In this document: positions 1 through 9,227 of the stretch, in pieces
How positions within the stretch are numbered: position 1 is the stretch's first letter
Layout of the letters: each line of letters opens with the position of its first letter
Assembly (NCBI RefSeq): GCF_024585165.1
Contig: NZ_CP029008.1
Location: 4,340,001-4,404,000, forward strand
Length of the DNA stretch: 64,000 bases
DNA from: Bradyrhizobium sp. WBOS07
GTDB taxonomy: Bacteria; Pseudomonadota; Alphaproteobacteria; Rhizobiales; Xanthobacteraceae
Reading direction: 5' to 3'
Position numbers and translations under genes: made by a program
Notes under the pieces: model-generated
The model's input: the letters and a program-made list of their open reading frames with translations, nothing else
Database searches by the model: none
What the model was told of the DNA's origin: nothing

Positions 1-1138
1 CCGAGGAGGACCGCCAGGCGTTCTCGTATTCGACGAGCTCGTCATTGGCGCGATCGGCGGCAAGCGCGGCTGCGGCATGCTCGGCCGCGAGCATGCCGGT
101 GCCCATGGCATTGTGCACGCCCTTGATGCGCGGCACGTTGACGAAACCGGCCGCGCAGCCGATCAGCGCGCCGCCTGGGAAGCTGAGCTTCGGCACCGAC
201 TGATAACCGCCCTCGGTGATGGCGCGCGCGCCGTAAGCGAGCCGCTTGGCGCCTTCGAAAGTGCCGCGGATCGAGGGATGGGTCTTGAAGCGCTGAAACT
301 CGTCGAACGGCGAGAGATAGGGATCGTCGTAGTTGAGGTGGACGACGAAGCCGACGGCGACGAGATTGTCGTCGTAATGATAGAGGAACGAGCCGCCGCC
401 GGTCTTCATGTCGAGCGGCCAGCCGAAGGAATGCTGGATCAGGCCCTTCTGATGCTTGGCGGGGTCGATCTGCCAGACTTCCTTGAGGCCGATGCCGAAT
501 TTCGGCGGCTCGCTGTTGGCGTCCAGCGCAAACTTGTTGATGAGCTGCTTGGTCAGGCTGCCGCGGGCGCCTTCGGCGAACAGCGTGTACTTGCCGAGCA
601 ATTCCATGCCGCGGGTGAAGGAGTCCTTCGGCTTGCCGTCGCGGCCGATGCCCATGTCGCCGGTGGCGATACCCTTGACGTTGCCCGCCTCGTCGTAGAG
701 CACCTCGGCCGCGGCAAAGCCCGGATAGATCTCGACGCCGAGCGCTTCGGCCTTGCGCGCCAGCCAGCGGCAGACATTGCCGAGCGAGCCGATATAGCAG
801 TGATGGTTGTTCATCAGCGGCGGCATCAGGAAGTTCGGCAGCTTGATCGCGCCGGCGCCCGTCATCCAGTAGAAGCGGTCGTCCTTCACCTGAGTCTTGA
901 GCGGGCAGTCGGAATCCTCGCGCCAGTCCGGGAGCAGCTTGTCGAGCCCGGCCGGATCGATCACCGCACCGGAGAGAATATGCGCGCCTACCTCGGAGCC
1001 CTTCTCCACCACGACGACGTTGAGGTCGGCGTTGAGCTGCTTCAACCGGATCGCGGCCGCCAGGCCCGAGGGGCCGGCGCCGACGATGACGACGTCGAAT
1101 TCCATGGATTCGCGCGGGGGAAGTTCTTCGGTGCTCAT
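1..1138 (-). CDS. etfD: Electron transfer flavoprotein-ubiquinone oxidoreductase, N-terminal 379 residues (partial)
   Basis: This enzyme passes electrons from electron transfer flavoprotein to membrane ubiquinone during fatty-acid and amino-acid oxidation. The reading frame starts at ATG 1138 and runs off the left edge without a stop. The N-terminus shows a dinucleotide-binding motif VVIVGAGPSGLAAAIR at about residues 16-31. It is followed by the family pattern HILSGAVIDP, a Gly-rich SFTRGMELLGKYTLFAEGARGSL segment in two parts, and the GGYQSVPKLSFPGGALIGCAAGF stretch, also in parts. The family is about 550 residues long, so the C-terminal 4Fe-4S domain lies outside the window and cannot be checked. 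It is divergent from the uracil-DNA glycosylase gene across about 134 bp that must hold both promoters. Confidence 0.93.
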   Translation of the reverse strand, partial: MSTEELPPRESMEFDVVIVGAGPSGLAAAIRLKQLNADLNVVVVEKGSEVGAHILSGAVIDPAGLDKLLPDWREDSDCPLKTQVKDDRFYWMTGAGAIKLPNFLMPPLMNNHHCYIGSLGNVCRWLARKAEALGVEIYPGFAAAEVLYDEAGNVKGIATGDMGIGRDGKPKDSFTRGMELLGKYTLFAEGARGSLTKQLINKFALDANSEPPKFGIGLKEVWQIDPAKHQKGLIQHSFGWPLDMKTGGGSFLYHYDDNLVAVGFVVHLNYDDPYLSPFDEFQRFKTHPSIRGTFEGAKRLAYGARAITEGGYQSVPKLSFPGGALIGCAAGFVNVPRIKGVHNAMGTGMLAAEHAAAALAADRANDELVEYENAWRSSS

Positions 1139-1272
1139 CTGATCTCAGCCCTCGAGACGGTCCTCGGTCGTTTGCGCCCTCTTGTTTCCGATTTTTCCGG
1201 GCAGGACAACAGCGGAAATGCATTTCGCTGGGATGCAAGGCGCCCCAAACTGATATAAAAGTCTGACTTTCC

Positions 1273-2079
1273 ATGATCCCCGAACCCGCACCCACCGTCC
1301 GAGAGCTTCTTGCCTTCTATCTGGAGGCCGGTGTCGACTGCGCGCTCGCCGAGGAACCGATCGACCGCCTGGCGGAATTGGATGCTCCCCCGGCGGCCCC
1401 GCGCATCGCACCTGCGATCGAGGTGCCGCGGCCGCTCACCGCGCCGGCGGTGATGCGCGGCGAAGCCGCGCCGGCTCCCGACATCGCCATCGCCTCCGCG
1501 CGCGAAGCCGCACGCACCGCGCCGACGCTGGAAGCGCTGCGCGAGCTGATGCAGAATTTCGAAGGCTGCGCGCTGAAGCACACCGCGACGCGGCTGGTGT
1601 TCGCCGACGGCAACCCGCAGGCACGCATCATGTTCGTCGGCGAGGCGCCGGGCCGCGACGAGGACATCGAGGGCCTGCCCTTCGTCGGGCGCAGCGGCAA
1701 GCTGCTCGATCTGATGATCGGCGCCATCGGCCTCAACCGCAGCACCGCCTACATCGCCAACGTCATTCCCTGGCGGCCGCCCGGCAACCGCACGCCGACG
1801 CCGCAGGAAACGCAGATCTGCCTGCCCTTCATCCAGCGCCAGATCGAGCTGGTGAATCCGGATGTGCTGGTGACGCTCGGCAACCCCTCGACCCAGACGC
1901 TGCTGGGAACGCGCGAGGGCATCATGCGCACCCGCGGGCGCTGGTTCGACTACGAGACCGGCGCACGCACCATCCGGGCGCTGCCGACGTTCCATCCCGC
2001 CTATCTGCTCCGCTCTCCGTCCTACAAGCGGCTGGCGTGGCAGGATCTGCGTGCGATCGCCAAGGTGCTGGCGGGCTAG
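1273..2079 (+). CDS. Uracil-DNA glycosylase, family-4-like, with two of four cluster cysteines missing
   Basis: Predicted to remove uracil from DNA as the first step of base excision repair. The catalytic domain covers about residues 85-268, after a roughly 80-residue Ala/Pro-rich N-terminal extension. Motif A is GEAPGRDED (123-131), followed by GLPFVGRSGKLLD, and motif B is HPAYLL (241-246). Family 4 enzymes normally bind a 4Fe-4S cluster through four cysteines. Here Cys99 and Cys183 sit at two of the positions, but the first is Phe96 and the third is Trp167 (IPWRPPGNR, where the classical family has a Cys before RPP). The cluster is therefore probably absent or altered. The start is the only ATG that fits the upstream spacing. 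Confidence 0.88.
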   Translation: MIPEPAPTVRELLAFYLEAGVDCALAEEPIDRLAELDAPPAAPRIAPAIEVPRPLTAPAVMRGEAAPAPDIAIASAREAARTAPTLEALRELMQNFEGCALKHTATRLVFADGNPQARIMFVGEAPGRDEDIEGLPFVGRSGKLLDLMIGAIGLNRSTAYIANVIPWRPPGNRTPTPQETQICLPFIQRQIELVNPDVLVTLGNPSTQTLLGTREGIMRTRGRWFDYETGARTIRALPTFHPAYLLRSPSYKRLAWQDLRAIAKVLAG

Positions 2080-2088
2080 CGAACTCTT

Positions 2089-2183
2089 GTAGGGTGGGCA
2101 AAGCGCAGCATGCCCACCACCTCCATCGTGGCGCTGGACAGAGCCGACGTGGGCACGGCGCTTTGCGCCTTTGCCCACCCTAC
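2089..2183. repeat. Palindromic repeat, family R1, copy a
   Basis: Inverted repeat between the glycosylase gene and the convergent membrane protein gene. The 15-bp arms GTAGGGTGGGCAAAG and CTTTGCCCACCCTAC are exact complements, with a second inner GTGGGCA/TGCCCAC pair. Three further copies occur at 13237, 25278 and 48721. Confidence 0.85.
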
Positions 2184-2200
2184 GATATCGACGTTTGTCG

Positions 2201-3709
2201 CTACGTCCCCTTCGGCCGCACGATGGCCCAGCCGATGCGCAGCAGTTGCTGGCGCCCGGTCACGAGCCATTCGAAGGCACGCGGCACTTCCGGCACGATG
2301 CCGGGAAAGCGCTTGAGGATGTCCGGCGGCGGCGTGCCGGCGGTGTCGGAGGCGCGCCAGACCACGACGCCGCCGGTCTCGCTGAATTTGGCGTGATTCA
2401 TCCACGGCGTGCGCGCAGGGTCGGCATCGATGAAGAGATGCGGACGACCTGAATGCAGCGTGATCAGGCTCGCAAGTTGCGTCTCGCCCGCAACGGCGCG
2501 CAGGCGGTGGTTGGTGCGGCGGGCAAAGCTGTCGTCGAAGAAGTCCGAGATCGCACGCGCCGGCATCGAGGTCGCGATCTCGCTCGTGCCGGTCCAGGGC
2601 AGCAGCAGGACGCCCAGGACGACGCCGATGGCCGGGGCCACGACGGCGGCGGCCCACACCATGCGCAGCATCCGCGCGCGGCGCATCGCAATGAGATCGC
2701 CCGCCGCGACCACCACGGCAAGCCCGGACATCACCAGCACGACGCCGGCGCCGCCGACGACGGATTCGAGCCCCAGCAGGCCAGAGACCAGCACCCCGCC
2801 CAGCACCGGGGCGAGCGCGAAGAAATAGACGAAGTTGCGCGCGAGCGGCGCGACCGGCGGCCGGTAGATGATCGGCGGCTCCTCGCCCTTGCCGGCAAAC
2901 AGGCCGGTGTTGAGGAAGGTCAGCGCCGGAATCGCGGCGGCTCCGAGCACGAGGCCGGCCAGCAGCCAGGCCGCATGCAGGGCGCGGGCACTCAGCTCCG
3001 CAACTTGCGGCAGGGCCGGCATCGCAAGCGTCTCCGCCCGCATCAGCCAGACTGCGTAGGGCAGCGCCAGCACCGCGACGACGATCAGCGCGAACAGCGG
3101 ATCGAGCGCGCGCAGCGTGCGGCGGCCGCCTGCGGTCGAGACCGCGAACACGACGAGCAGCAGCAGCAGGAAGATCGCCGCGGGCGTCGTCAGCAGCAAC
3201 AGGCCGGCCTCGATCGACCAGGCGAACCAGGCATTGCCGCGGCGCTGGCCGATGATCTGCCAGGAGTGCAGCAGCAGCAGCGCCCACAGCGGCCGGGCCA
3301 GTACAAGGGGGCCGAAATCGAGCGCCGAGGAGGAGAAGGCGAGCACCGTCATAGTCAGCAGCACGGCGAGCACCGCGTGCTGCGAGCCGACCACGGCGCG
3401 GGACAGATGATACAGCGCGATGAAGGTCGCGATCTCGCAGAGCTGGGCCAGCACATAGATGCCGAACATGTGGCCGCCGGCGGCGCGATAGGCGATGTCG
3501 GCGAGCCAGACCGCCAAGGGCGGACCGAGGTCGGTGCCGACCTGGTATTCGCGTCCGAAAGCCAGCAGCGTCGCCAGCGTGCCGGGCGGGCTGCGGTAGA
3601 ACACCAGCGCCACGACCAGCCACATCAAAGCCTGCAGCAGCACGGCGATCCATACGATCAGCCGCGGCCGGGCGCGAATGAGCTCGATGACCAGGGAGGT
3701 AAACCGCAT
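2201..3709 (-). CDS. Polytopic membrane protein, probable GT-C (family 39-like) glycosyltransferase
   Basis: About 500 residues with roughly 11-13 hydrophobic segments spread along the protein. The first segment is near residues 18-38 and is followed by a short loop with REYQVGTDLGPPLAVWLADIAY. This layout fits the GT-C glycosyltransferases (family 39/PMT-like), which move sugars from polyprenyl carriers on the periplasmic side. The short acidic first loop expected of that family is only weakly visible, so the enzymatic call is tentative. I chose ATG 3709 (MRFTSLVIELIRARPRL), which places a basic stretch before the first membrane segment. An in-frame ATG at 3817 would add a poorly conserved-looking tail. 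It converges on the R1 repeat. Confidence 0.6.
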   Translation of the reverse strand: MRFTSLVIELIRARPRLIVWIAVLLQALMWLVVALVFYRSPPGTLATLLAFGREYQVGTDLGPPLAVWLADIAYRAAGGHMFGIYVLAQLCEIATFIALYHLSRAVVGSQHAVLAVLLTMTVLAFSSSALDFGPLVLARPLWALLLLHSWQIIGQRRGNAWFAWSIEAGLLLLTTPAAIFLLLLLVVFAVSTAGGRRTLRALDPLFALIVVAVLALPYAVWLMRAETLAMPALPQVAELSARALHAAWLLAGLVLGAAAIPALTFLNTGLFAGKGEEPPIIYRPPVAPLARNFVYFFALAPVLGGVLVSGLLGLESVVGGAGVVLVMSGLAVVVAAGDLIAMRRARMLRMVWAAAVVAPAIGVVLGVLLLPWTGTSEIATSMPARAISDFFDDSFARRTNHRLRAVAGETQLASLITLHSGRPHLFIDADPARTPWMNHAKFSETGGVVVWRASDTAGTPPPDILKRFPGIVPEVPRAFEWLVTGRQQLLRIGWAIVRPKGT

Positions 3710-3831
3710 GCAACGCCCGAAAGATGCAGCCAACCCGTCCAGCCGGCCCTGTTCGCTCACATCTGTTTTGATAAAGGGCACGGCGCGTCGTGGCAACTGA
3801 ACTTGCGTGAAAGCCACGCGACCGCTGCTTG

Positions 3832-3978
3832 TTCTCCCTCTCCCCGTTCTTAAGGGGAGAGCGTTGGGGTGAGGGGCTCTATCCGCGCATACGGTGACAG
3901 ATGGACTCGCGGAAGCTCCCCCTCACCCGGAATGCATCTTCGATGCATTCCGACCTCTCCCCGCACGCGGGGAGAGGC
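3832..3978. repeat. Compound palindromic repeat, family R3, copy a
   Basis: Noncoding stretch upstream of the membrane protein gene, holding three hairpins. CTCTCCCC/GGGGAGAG lies at 3838-3861. An 11-bp perfect stem with a TTC loop (CGGAATGCATC/GATGCATTCCG) lies at 3928-3952. CCTCTCCCCGC/GCGGGGAGAGG lies at 3954-3977. Related sequence recurs at 27418-27597. No gene is visible in 3710-4005. Confidence 0.75.
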
Positions 3979-4005
3979 GAAGAGGCAGCCGCCGGAGATT
4001 AAGTT

Positions 4006-4875
4006 TTAGAGCGCGGCCGATGCGTCGATCTCGACGTTCGCTTCCACGTGCACCTCGACCTCGGCCACTGCAAACAGGTCCTGCACCGGCTGGACGGTCC
4101 ACGGCATGTGCTTGGCGCGCGCGGCGGCGACCGGGGCGAAGAAGCTGCGGTGGTGGATGGTTGGGCCGAGGCGGTCGAGCGCGTCGAGGTGCTCGGGGAC
4201 GGCATAGCCCTTGTGCTGCTCGAAGCCGTAGCCGGGGCAGTCCTGCGCCAGCGCGCACATCAGGCGGTCGCGCGTCACCTTGGCGATGATGGAGGCCGCG
4301 GCGATCGACAGCACGATGCCGTCGCCGCCGATCACGGCCTCGCAGTCGCATTCCGTGTCGAGCCGGTCGCGGCCGTCGACGAAGACATGCCTGGGCGCCT
4401 CCGGCAGTGCCACCACGGCCCGCTTCAGCGCCCACAGCGAGGCGCGCAGGATGTTGTCGCGATCGATTCGCGAGGGCGAGGCCACGGCAACCGAGACCTG
4501 CGCGGTGGCGCAGATCTTGTCGAACAGCTTATCGCGCTCCTCGGCCGTCAGGCGCTTGGAATCGTCGATGCCGCGCGGGATGCGGTCGGGGTCGAGAATC
4601 ACGGCGGCCGCCACCACCGGCCCAGCCAGCGGTCCGCGACCGGCCTCGTCGCAGCCGGCGACCGGCCAGACGCCGCGCTTGATCAGCGCGCGCTCGCGGC
4701 GAAAGCTCGGGGGAGCGACGGCAATGATACCTCTCTTGCCGGCGGGAGCGGCCATGGCTTGGGCCGCAGCCGTCTTGGCTGCCTTGGCCGGCGCGGCCTT
4801 GTTCGCAGCAGCCTTCTTACCCGGCTTATTAGGCGCGTCTTTGGCCGGCTTGGTGGCGGACTTGTCCCGAATCAT
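4006..4875 (-). CDS. rnhB: Ribonuclease HII
   Basis: Cleaves RNA in RNA-DNA hybrids and at single ribonucleotides in DNA, in the cytoplasm. With the start at ATG 4875 the protein has 289 residues. An N-terminal Lys/Ala/Pro-rich extension (about 1-65) precedes the catalytic core. The core opens with [13 protein letters not shown], giving Asp76 and Glu77 of the metal site. FVDGRD (Asp167) and the VTRDRLM segment (Asp203) supply the remaining acidic residues. [10 protein letters not shown] and HHRSF match the family C-terminal motifs. An upstream in-frame ATG at 4911 is possible but adds no conserved sequence. The basic extension is common in rhizobial homologues and may bind nucleic acid. Confidence 0.95.
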   Translation of the reverse strand: MIRDKSATKPAKDAPNKPGKKAAANKAAPAKAAKTAAAQAMAAPAGKRGIIAVAPPSFRRERALIKRGVWPVAGCDEAGRGPLAGPVVAAAVILDPDRIPRGIDDSKRLTAEERDKLFDKICATAQVSVAVASPSRIDRDNILRASLWALKRAVVALPEAPRHVFVDGRDRLDTECDCEAVIGGDGIVLSIAAASIIAKVTRDRLMCALAQDCPGYGFEQHKGYAVPEHLDALDRLGPTIHHRSFFAPVAAARAKHMPWTVQPVQDLFAVAEVEVHVEANVEIDASAAL

Positions 4876-4945
4876 GGCCGGGATCGTGCGCAAGGCGCCC
4901 GGCCTGCGCAACCGGGAACCTCTGACAATTCCCGCTATTCAGGCC

Positions 4946-5401
4946 CTACTCCGCCAGATGCACCCGCCGGTCCTCGCCAACATCGATGCCAGGCGCGACC
5001 ACGACCTCCCAGGGATGACCGTCGGGGTCGGCAAAATAACCGGAATAGCCGCCGTAGTGGGTCTCGTGCGCGGTCTTCACCAGCTTCGCCCCCTTGCCGA
5101 GCGCGAAGGCCATCACCGCATCGACCTCCTCGCGGGTCCGACAGTTCCAGGCGATCGTCATGCCGCGGAAGGCCTGCGGCCTCGGCTGGTCCGGCAGCCC
5201 CGCGTCGGCCGCGAGCTGATCCCAGCCATACAAGGCGAGCACGGGACCACCGGTATCGTAGAACGCGACGGCCTCGCCGGTCGCCTTCAGCCGGCGCGAG
5301 AAACCGAGCGCGTCGTAGAAAGCGATGCTGGCGCGGAGGTCGCTGACGCCGAGCGTGATGACCGTGAGACGCGGCACCGGCACATTGAGTTCCCCTGGCA
5401 T
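4946..5401 (-). CDS. VOC (glyoxalase/bleomycin-resistance fold) family protein
   Basis: A protein of 151 residues with one vicinal-oxygen-chelate domain. The N-terminal half has LTVITLGVSDLRASIAFY and ALGFSRR; the C-terminal half has GGYSGYFADPDGHPWEVV, the usual metal-ligand Glu region. Such proteins range from glyoxalases to antibiotic-binding proteins, and nothing here fixes a substrate. The start was set at ATG 5401 (MPGELNVPVPRL). An upstream start would run through an Arg-rich stretch overlapping the radical SAM gene's end. It follows that gene on the same strand by about 20 bp, so co-transcription is likely. Confidence 0.85.
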   Translation of the reverse strand: MPGELNVPVPRLTVITLGVSDLRASIAFYDALGFSRRLKATGEAVAFYDTGGPVLALYGWDQLAADAGLPDQPRPQAFRGMTIAWNCRTREEVDAVMAFALGKGAKLVKTAHETHYGGYSGYFADPDGHPWEVVVAPGIDVGEDRRVHLAE

Positions 5402-5423
5402 GCGACGCCTCTTCCGTTTCCGA

Positions 5424-6590
5424 TCAGAACAGGCTGAGCTGGTCGCCGTTCCGCTTCGGCCGCGCAAAGTGATCCGTCGTCAGCTTGGAACGCCGCTTGT
5501 TCAGCCCGAGCCGCTCGCAGGCGATCTCGAAGCGGCGGCCGATGGTCCACGCCATCGGTCCGGTGCCTTTCATTCGCTCGCCCCATTTCGCATCGTAGTC
5601 GCGCCCGCCGCGCATGTCGCGGATAAGGGTGAAGACGTGGCGGTAGCGGTCCGGATAATTCGCCATCAGCCATTCGCGGAAGAGATCGCGTACCTCCAGC
5701 GGCAGCCGCAGCAGCACATAGGAGGCTTCCTTGACGCCGGCATGGGCGGCGGCATCGAGAATGCGCTCGATCTCGCAATCGTTCAGCGCGGGGATCACCG
5801 GCGCCACCATCACGGTGGTCGGAATGCCCGCGTCCGAGAGCTGCTTCAACGCCTCCAGCCGCTTCGGCGGCGTCGCGGCGCGCGGCTCCATGGTGCGGGC
5901 CAGTTTCGGATCGAGCGAGGTCACTGATATCGCGACCTTGGCGAGGTTGCGCTTGGCCATCCGCGCGAGAATGTCGATGTCGCGCAGCACCAGCGCCGAT
6001 TTGGTGACGATGCCGACGGGATGGCCGGCACGTTCCAGCACCTCGAGGATGCCGCGCATGATCTGGTGCTCGCGCTCGATCGGCTGATACGGATCGGTGT
6101 TGGTGCCGATCGCGATCATCCGCGGCTCGTAGCCGGGGGCGGCGAGCTCCTTCTCCAGCAGCGAAGGCGCCTCGGGTTTCGCAAACAGCTTCGATTCGAA
6201 ATCGAGGCCCGGCGACAGGCCGAGATAGGCGTGGGTCGGGCGGGCGAAGCAGTAGACACAGCCGTGCTCGCAGCCGCGATAGGGATTGATCGAGCGGTCG
6301 AAGCCGATGTCGGGTGAGTCATTACGGGTGATCACCTTGCGCGACGTGTCGACTGCGACCGTGGTCTTGAACGGCGGCAGCTCTTCCAGGCTCTGCCAGC
6401 CGTCGTCGAAAGCGACGCGCGCCTCGGCCTCGTAGCGGCCGCTGGCATTGGACTGCGCCCCCCGCCCTCGCCGGCGGGCGCGGTCGATGGCGACGCCGAG
6501 CTCCGGAAAATCAGAGTCCGCACCCGCCGGCTCGGAGGGCGCCTTGACCGGCGGGTGCGTGAGAGCATGAGAGGATGCTGCTGGACTCAT
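5424..6590 (-). CDS. PA0069-type radical SAM protein
   Basis: A protein of 388 residues with the radical SAM cluster motif CEHGCVYC (Cys107, Cys111, Cys114), a CX3CX2C spacing. Upstream is SINPYRGCEHG, and downstream are GTNTDPYQPIE and VTKSALVLRDIDIL. This matches the family related to the spore photoproduct lyase-like SplB proteins (PA0069 group), whose substrate is unknown. The N-terminal 75 residues are Pro/Arg-rich, and the C-terminus ends in QLSLF. The start was set at ATG 6590, the second in-frame ATG. It is read divergently from the xfp operon. Confidence 0.9.
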   Translation of the reverse strand: MSPAASSHALTHPPVKAPSEPAGADSDFPELGVAIDRARRRGRGAQSNASGRYEAEARVAFDDGWQSLEELPPFKTTVAVDTSRKVITRNDSPDIGFDRSINPYRGCEHGCVYCFARPTHAYLGLSPGLDFESKLFAKPEAPSLLEKELAAPGYEPRMIAIGTNTDPYQPIEREHQIMRGILEVLERAGHPVGIVTKSALVLRDIDILARMAKRNLAKVAISVTSLDPKLARTMEPRAATPPKRLEALKQLSDAGIPTTVMVAPVIPALNDCEIERILDAAAHAGVKEASYVLLRLPLEVRDLFREWLMANYPDRYRHVFTLIRDMRGGRDYDAKWGERMKGTGPMAWTIGRRFEIACERLGLNKRRSKLTTDHFARPKRNGDQLSLF

Positions 6591-6691
6591 GGAGCCAAGA
6601 TAGCACGCCAAAGGAACAAATCAAGAACACAAATGAGAAATGGAAAAATAGCCCCATGCAAAGCGGCCGCCCAAATTTCGAGCGTGGTCCT

Positions 6692-6705
6692 TTGACCTCA
6701 CGCAA
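6692..6705. promoter_or_regulatory. FixK2-like box upstream of xfp
   Basis: TTGACCTCACGCAA fits the Bradyrhizobium FixK2 consensus TTG(A/C)-N6-(T/G)CAA. It is centred about 112 bp before the xfp ATG, so a class II promoter would start near 6740. The match to the degenerate consensus is exact, but such matches also arise by chance. Confidence 0.45.
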
Positions 6706-6810
6706 CAAGGCTGTCGTAACGATCTCGTTTGATGTCGCATCGGGATCGATCGCGCCGGAACAAAGTTGGTGACGATCGCGGCCCTTGGCTCGGCAACAAT
6801 CGGCAAGAAC

Positions 6811-9225
6811 ATGACAAATCAACAACAATCAGCTGCAGCGAGCAGCGATCTCGATCTGCTTGATCGCTATTGGCGCGCCGCCAACTACCTCTCGGTCGGG
6901 CAAATCTATCTGCTCGACAATCCACTGCTGCGCGAGCCGCTGCGGGCCGAACACATCAAGCCGCGCCTGCTCGGCCATTGGGGCACGACGCCGGGTTTGA
7001 ACTTCATCTACGCCCATCTCAACCGCGTCATCCGCGCGCTCGATCTCGACGTGATCTATGTCTGCGGCCCCGGCCATGGCGGTCCGGGCATGGTCGCCAA
7101 CACTTATCTGGAAGGCAGCTACAGCGAGATCTATCCCGAGATCGCCCGCGATGCGGACGGCATGCGCAGGCTGTTCAGGCAGTTCTCCTTTCCCGGCGGC
7201 ATCCCGAGCCATGCGGCGCCGGAAACGCCGGGCTCGATTCACGAGGGCGGCGAGCTCGGCTATGCGCTGGTGCACGCCTACGGCGCCGCCTTCGACAATC
7301 CGGACTTGATCGTCGCCTGTGTCGTCGGCGACGGCGAGGCCGAGACCGGCCCGCTGGCTGCGTCCTGGCACTCGAACAAATTCCTGAACCCCGCCCATGA
7401 CGGCGCGGTGCTGCCGATCCTGCATCTCAACGGCTACAAGATCGCCAATCCGACCGTGCTGGGGCGGATGCGAGATGCGGAAATCCGCGATCTCTTTCGC
7501 GGTTTCGGCCACGAGCCGTTGTTCGTCGAGGGTGACGATCCCAAATTGATGCACCAGGCCATGGCGGACGCGCTCGACGTCGCGCTCGCCAGCATCCGTT
7601 CGATCCAGCGGCACGCCCGCGACAGGCGCACAAGCGTCGAGCGGCCGCGCTGGCCGATGATCGTGCTGCGCAGCCCGAAAGGCTGGACCGGCCCTAAGGA
7701 AGTCGACGGCAAGAAGGTCGAGGGCTTTTGGCGCGCGCATCAGGTCCCCGTCGCCGGCTGCCGCGACAACCCGGCGCACCTGAAAGTCCTCGAAGACTGG
7801 ATGCGCAGCTACGAGCCTGAAAAGCTGTTCGACGCAAGCGGTGCCCTCGTTCCCGAGCTTCAGGCGCTCGCGCCTCGCGGCGACCGCCGCATGGGCGCCA
7901 ACCCGCATGCCAATGGCGGCCTGCTGAAGAAGGAGCTGAAGCTGCCGGACTTCCACCGCTTCGCGATCGAGGTGCCGCAGCCCGGCGGCGTCATGGCCGA
8001 AGCGACGCGCGAGCTCGGCAAGTTTCTGCGCGACGTCATCCGCCTCAACGCGAAGGAGCGCAACTTCCGCATCATGGGCCCGGACGAGACCGCGTCAAAC
8101 CGGCTGGACGCCGTGTTCGAGGCGACCGAGCGCGTCTGGATGGAGCCGATCGAATCCTACGACGTGCATCTGGCGCAGGATGGCCGTGTCATGGAGGTGC
8201 TGAGCGAGCATCTCTGCCAGGGCTGGCTCGAGGGCTATCTGCTCACCGGCAGGCACGGCTTCTTCTCGTGCTACGAGGCCTTCATCCACATCGTCGATTC
8301 CATGTTCAACCAGCACGCCAAATGGCTGAAGGTGACGCGCGAGCTGCCGTGGCGGCGCCCGATCGCCTCGCTGAATTACCTCCTGACTTCGCACGTCTGG
8401 CGTCAGGACCATAACGGCTTCAGCCATCAGGACCCCGGTTTCGTCGATCTCGTCGCCAACAAGAAGGCCGACATCGTTCGCATCTACTTCCCGCCGGATG
8501 CCAATACGCTGCTGTGGATCGCCGACCATGCCTTACGCACCTACAACCGCATCAACGTCATCGTTGCCGGCAAGCAGCCGGCGCCGCAATGGCTGTCGAT
8601 GCGGGACGCCGCGGCGCATTGCGACGCCGGCATCGGCATCTGGAGCTGGGCGGGGACTGAGAAGGCTGGCGGCGAACCGGACGTGGTGATGGCCTGCGCC
8701 GGCGATGTCCCGACGCTGGAGACGCTCGCCGCCGTCGATCTCTTGCGCAAGGCCCTGCCGGATTTGAAGATCCGCGTCGTCAACGTCGTCGACCTCATGA
8801 CGCTGCAGCCGCAGGATCAGCATCCGCACGGCCTGTCCGACCGCGACTTCGACAGCCTGTTCACGACGGACAAGCCCGTCATCTTCGCCTATCACGGCTA
8901 TCCCTATTTGATCCACCGGCTGACCTATAGCCGCACCAACCATGCCGGCATGCATGTGCGGGGCTTTGCCGAGGAAGGCACCACGACGACGCCGTTCGAC
9001 ATGGTCGTGCTCAACGAGCTCGACCGCTACCACCTCGCGATCGAGGCGATCGAACGCGTGCCCGGACTCGCGGCCAAGGCCGCGCAGGCCAAGCAGCAAT
9101 TCCGCGACAAGCTGATCGAGCATTCGCGCTATGTGCGCGAGCACGGCGAGGACATGCCGGAGATCCAGGGCTGGGTCTGGCCCAACAGCTCCGGCGGCAA
9201 CACGCCTGCCGAAGCCGGCGACTAA
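6811..9225 (+). CDS. xfp: Phosphoketolase (Xfp family)
   Basis: A thiamine-diphosphate enzyme that splits xylulose 5-phosphate and/or fructose 6-phosphate with phosphate into acetyl phosphate plus a smaller sugar phosphate. With ATG 6811 it has 804 residues, the usual family length. The TPP motif GDGEAETGP lies at about 173-181. [11 protein letters not shown] and [20 protein letters not shown] in the N-terminal half, and [16 protein letters not shown] and [13 protein letters not shown] in the C-terminal half, are family hallmarks. The stop is two bases before the ackA start, so the two form a phosphoketolase shunt making acetate and ATP from sugar phosphates. Upstream in-frame TTG/GTG codons at 6766-6769 could extend it by 15 residues. 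Confidence 0.96.
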   Translation: MTNQQQSAAASSDLDLLDRYWRAANYLSVGQIYLLDNPLLREPLRAEHIKPRLLGHWGTTPGLNFIYAHLNRVIRALDLDVIYVCGPGHGGPGMVANTYLEGSYSEIYPEIARDADGMRRLFRQFSFPGGIPSHAAPETPGSIHEGGELGYALVHAYGAAFDNPDLIVACVVGDGEAETGPLAASWHSNKFLNPAHDGAVLPILHLNGYKIANPTVLGRMRDAEIRDLFRGFGHEPLFVEGDDPKLMHQAMADALDVALASIRSIQRHARDRRTSVERPRWPMIVLRSPKGWTGPKEVDGKKVEGFWRAHQVPVAGCRDNPAHLKVLEDWMRSYEPEKLFDASGALVPELQALAPRGDRRMGANPHANGGLLKKELKLPDFHRFAIEVPQPGGVMAEATRELGKFLRDVIRLNAKERNFRIMGPDETASNRLDAVFEATERVWMEPIESYDVHLAQDGRVMEVLSEHLCQGWLEGYLLTGRHGFFSCYEAFIHIVDSMFNQHAKWLKVTRELPWRRPIASLNYLLTSHVWRQDHNGFSHQDPGFVDLVANKKADIVRIYFPPDANTLLWIADHALRTYNRINVIVAGKQPAPQWLSMRDAAAHCDAGIGIWSWAGTEKAGGEPDVVMACAGDVPTLETLAAVDLLRKALPDLKIRVVNVVDLMTLQPQDQHPHGLSDRDFDSLFTTDKPVIFAYHGYPYLIHRLTYSRTNHAGMHVRGFAEEGTTTTPFDMVVLNELDRYHLAIEAIERVPGLAAKAAQAKQQFRDKLIEHSRYVREHGEDMPEIQGWVWPNSSGGNTPAEAGD

Positions 9226-9227
9226 CC

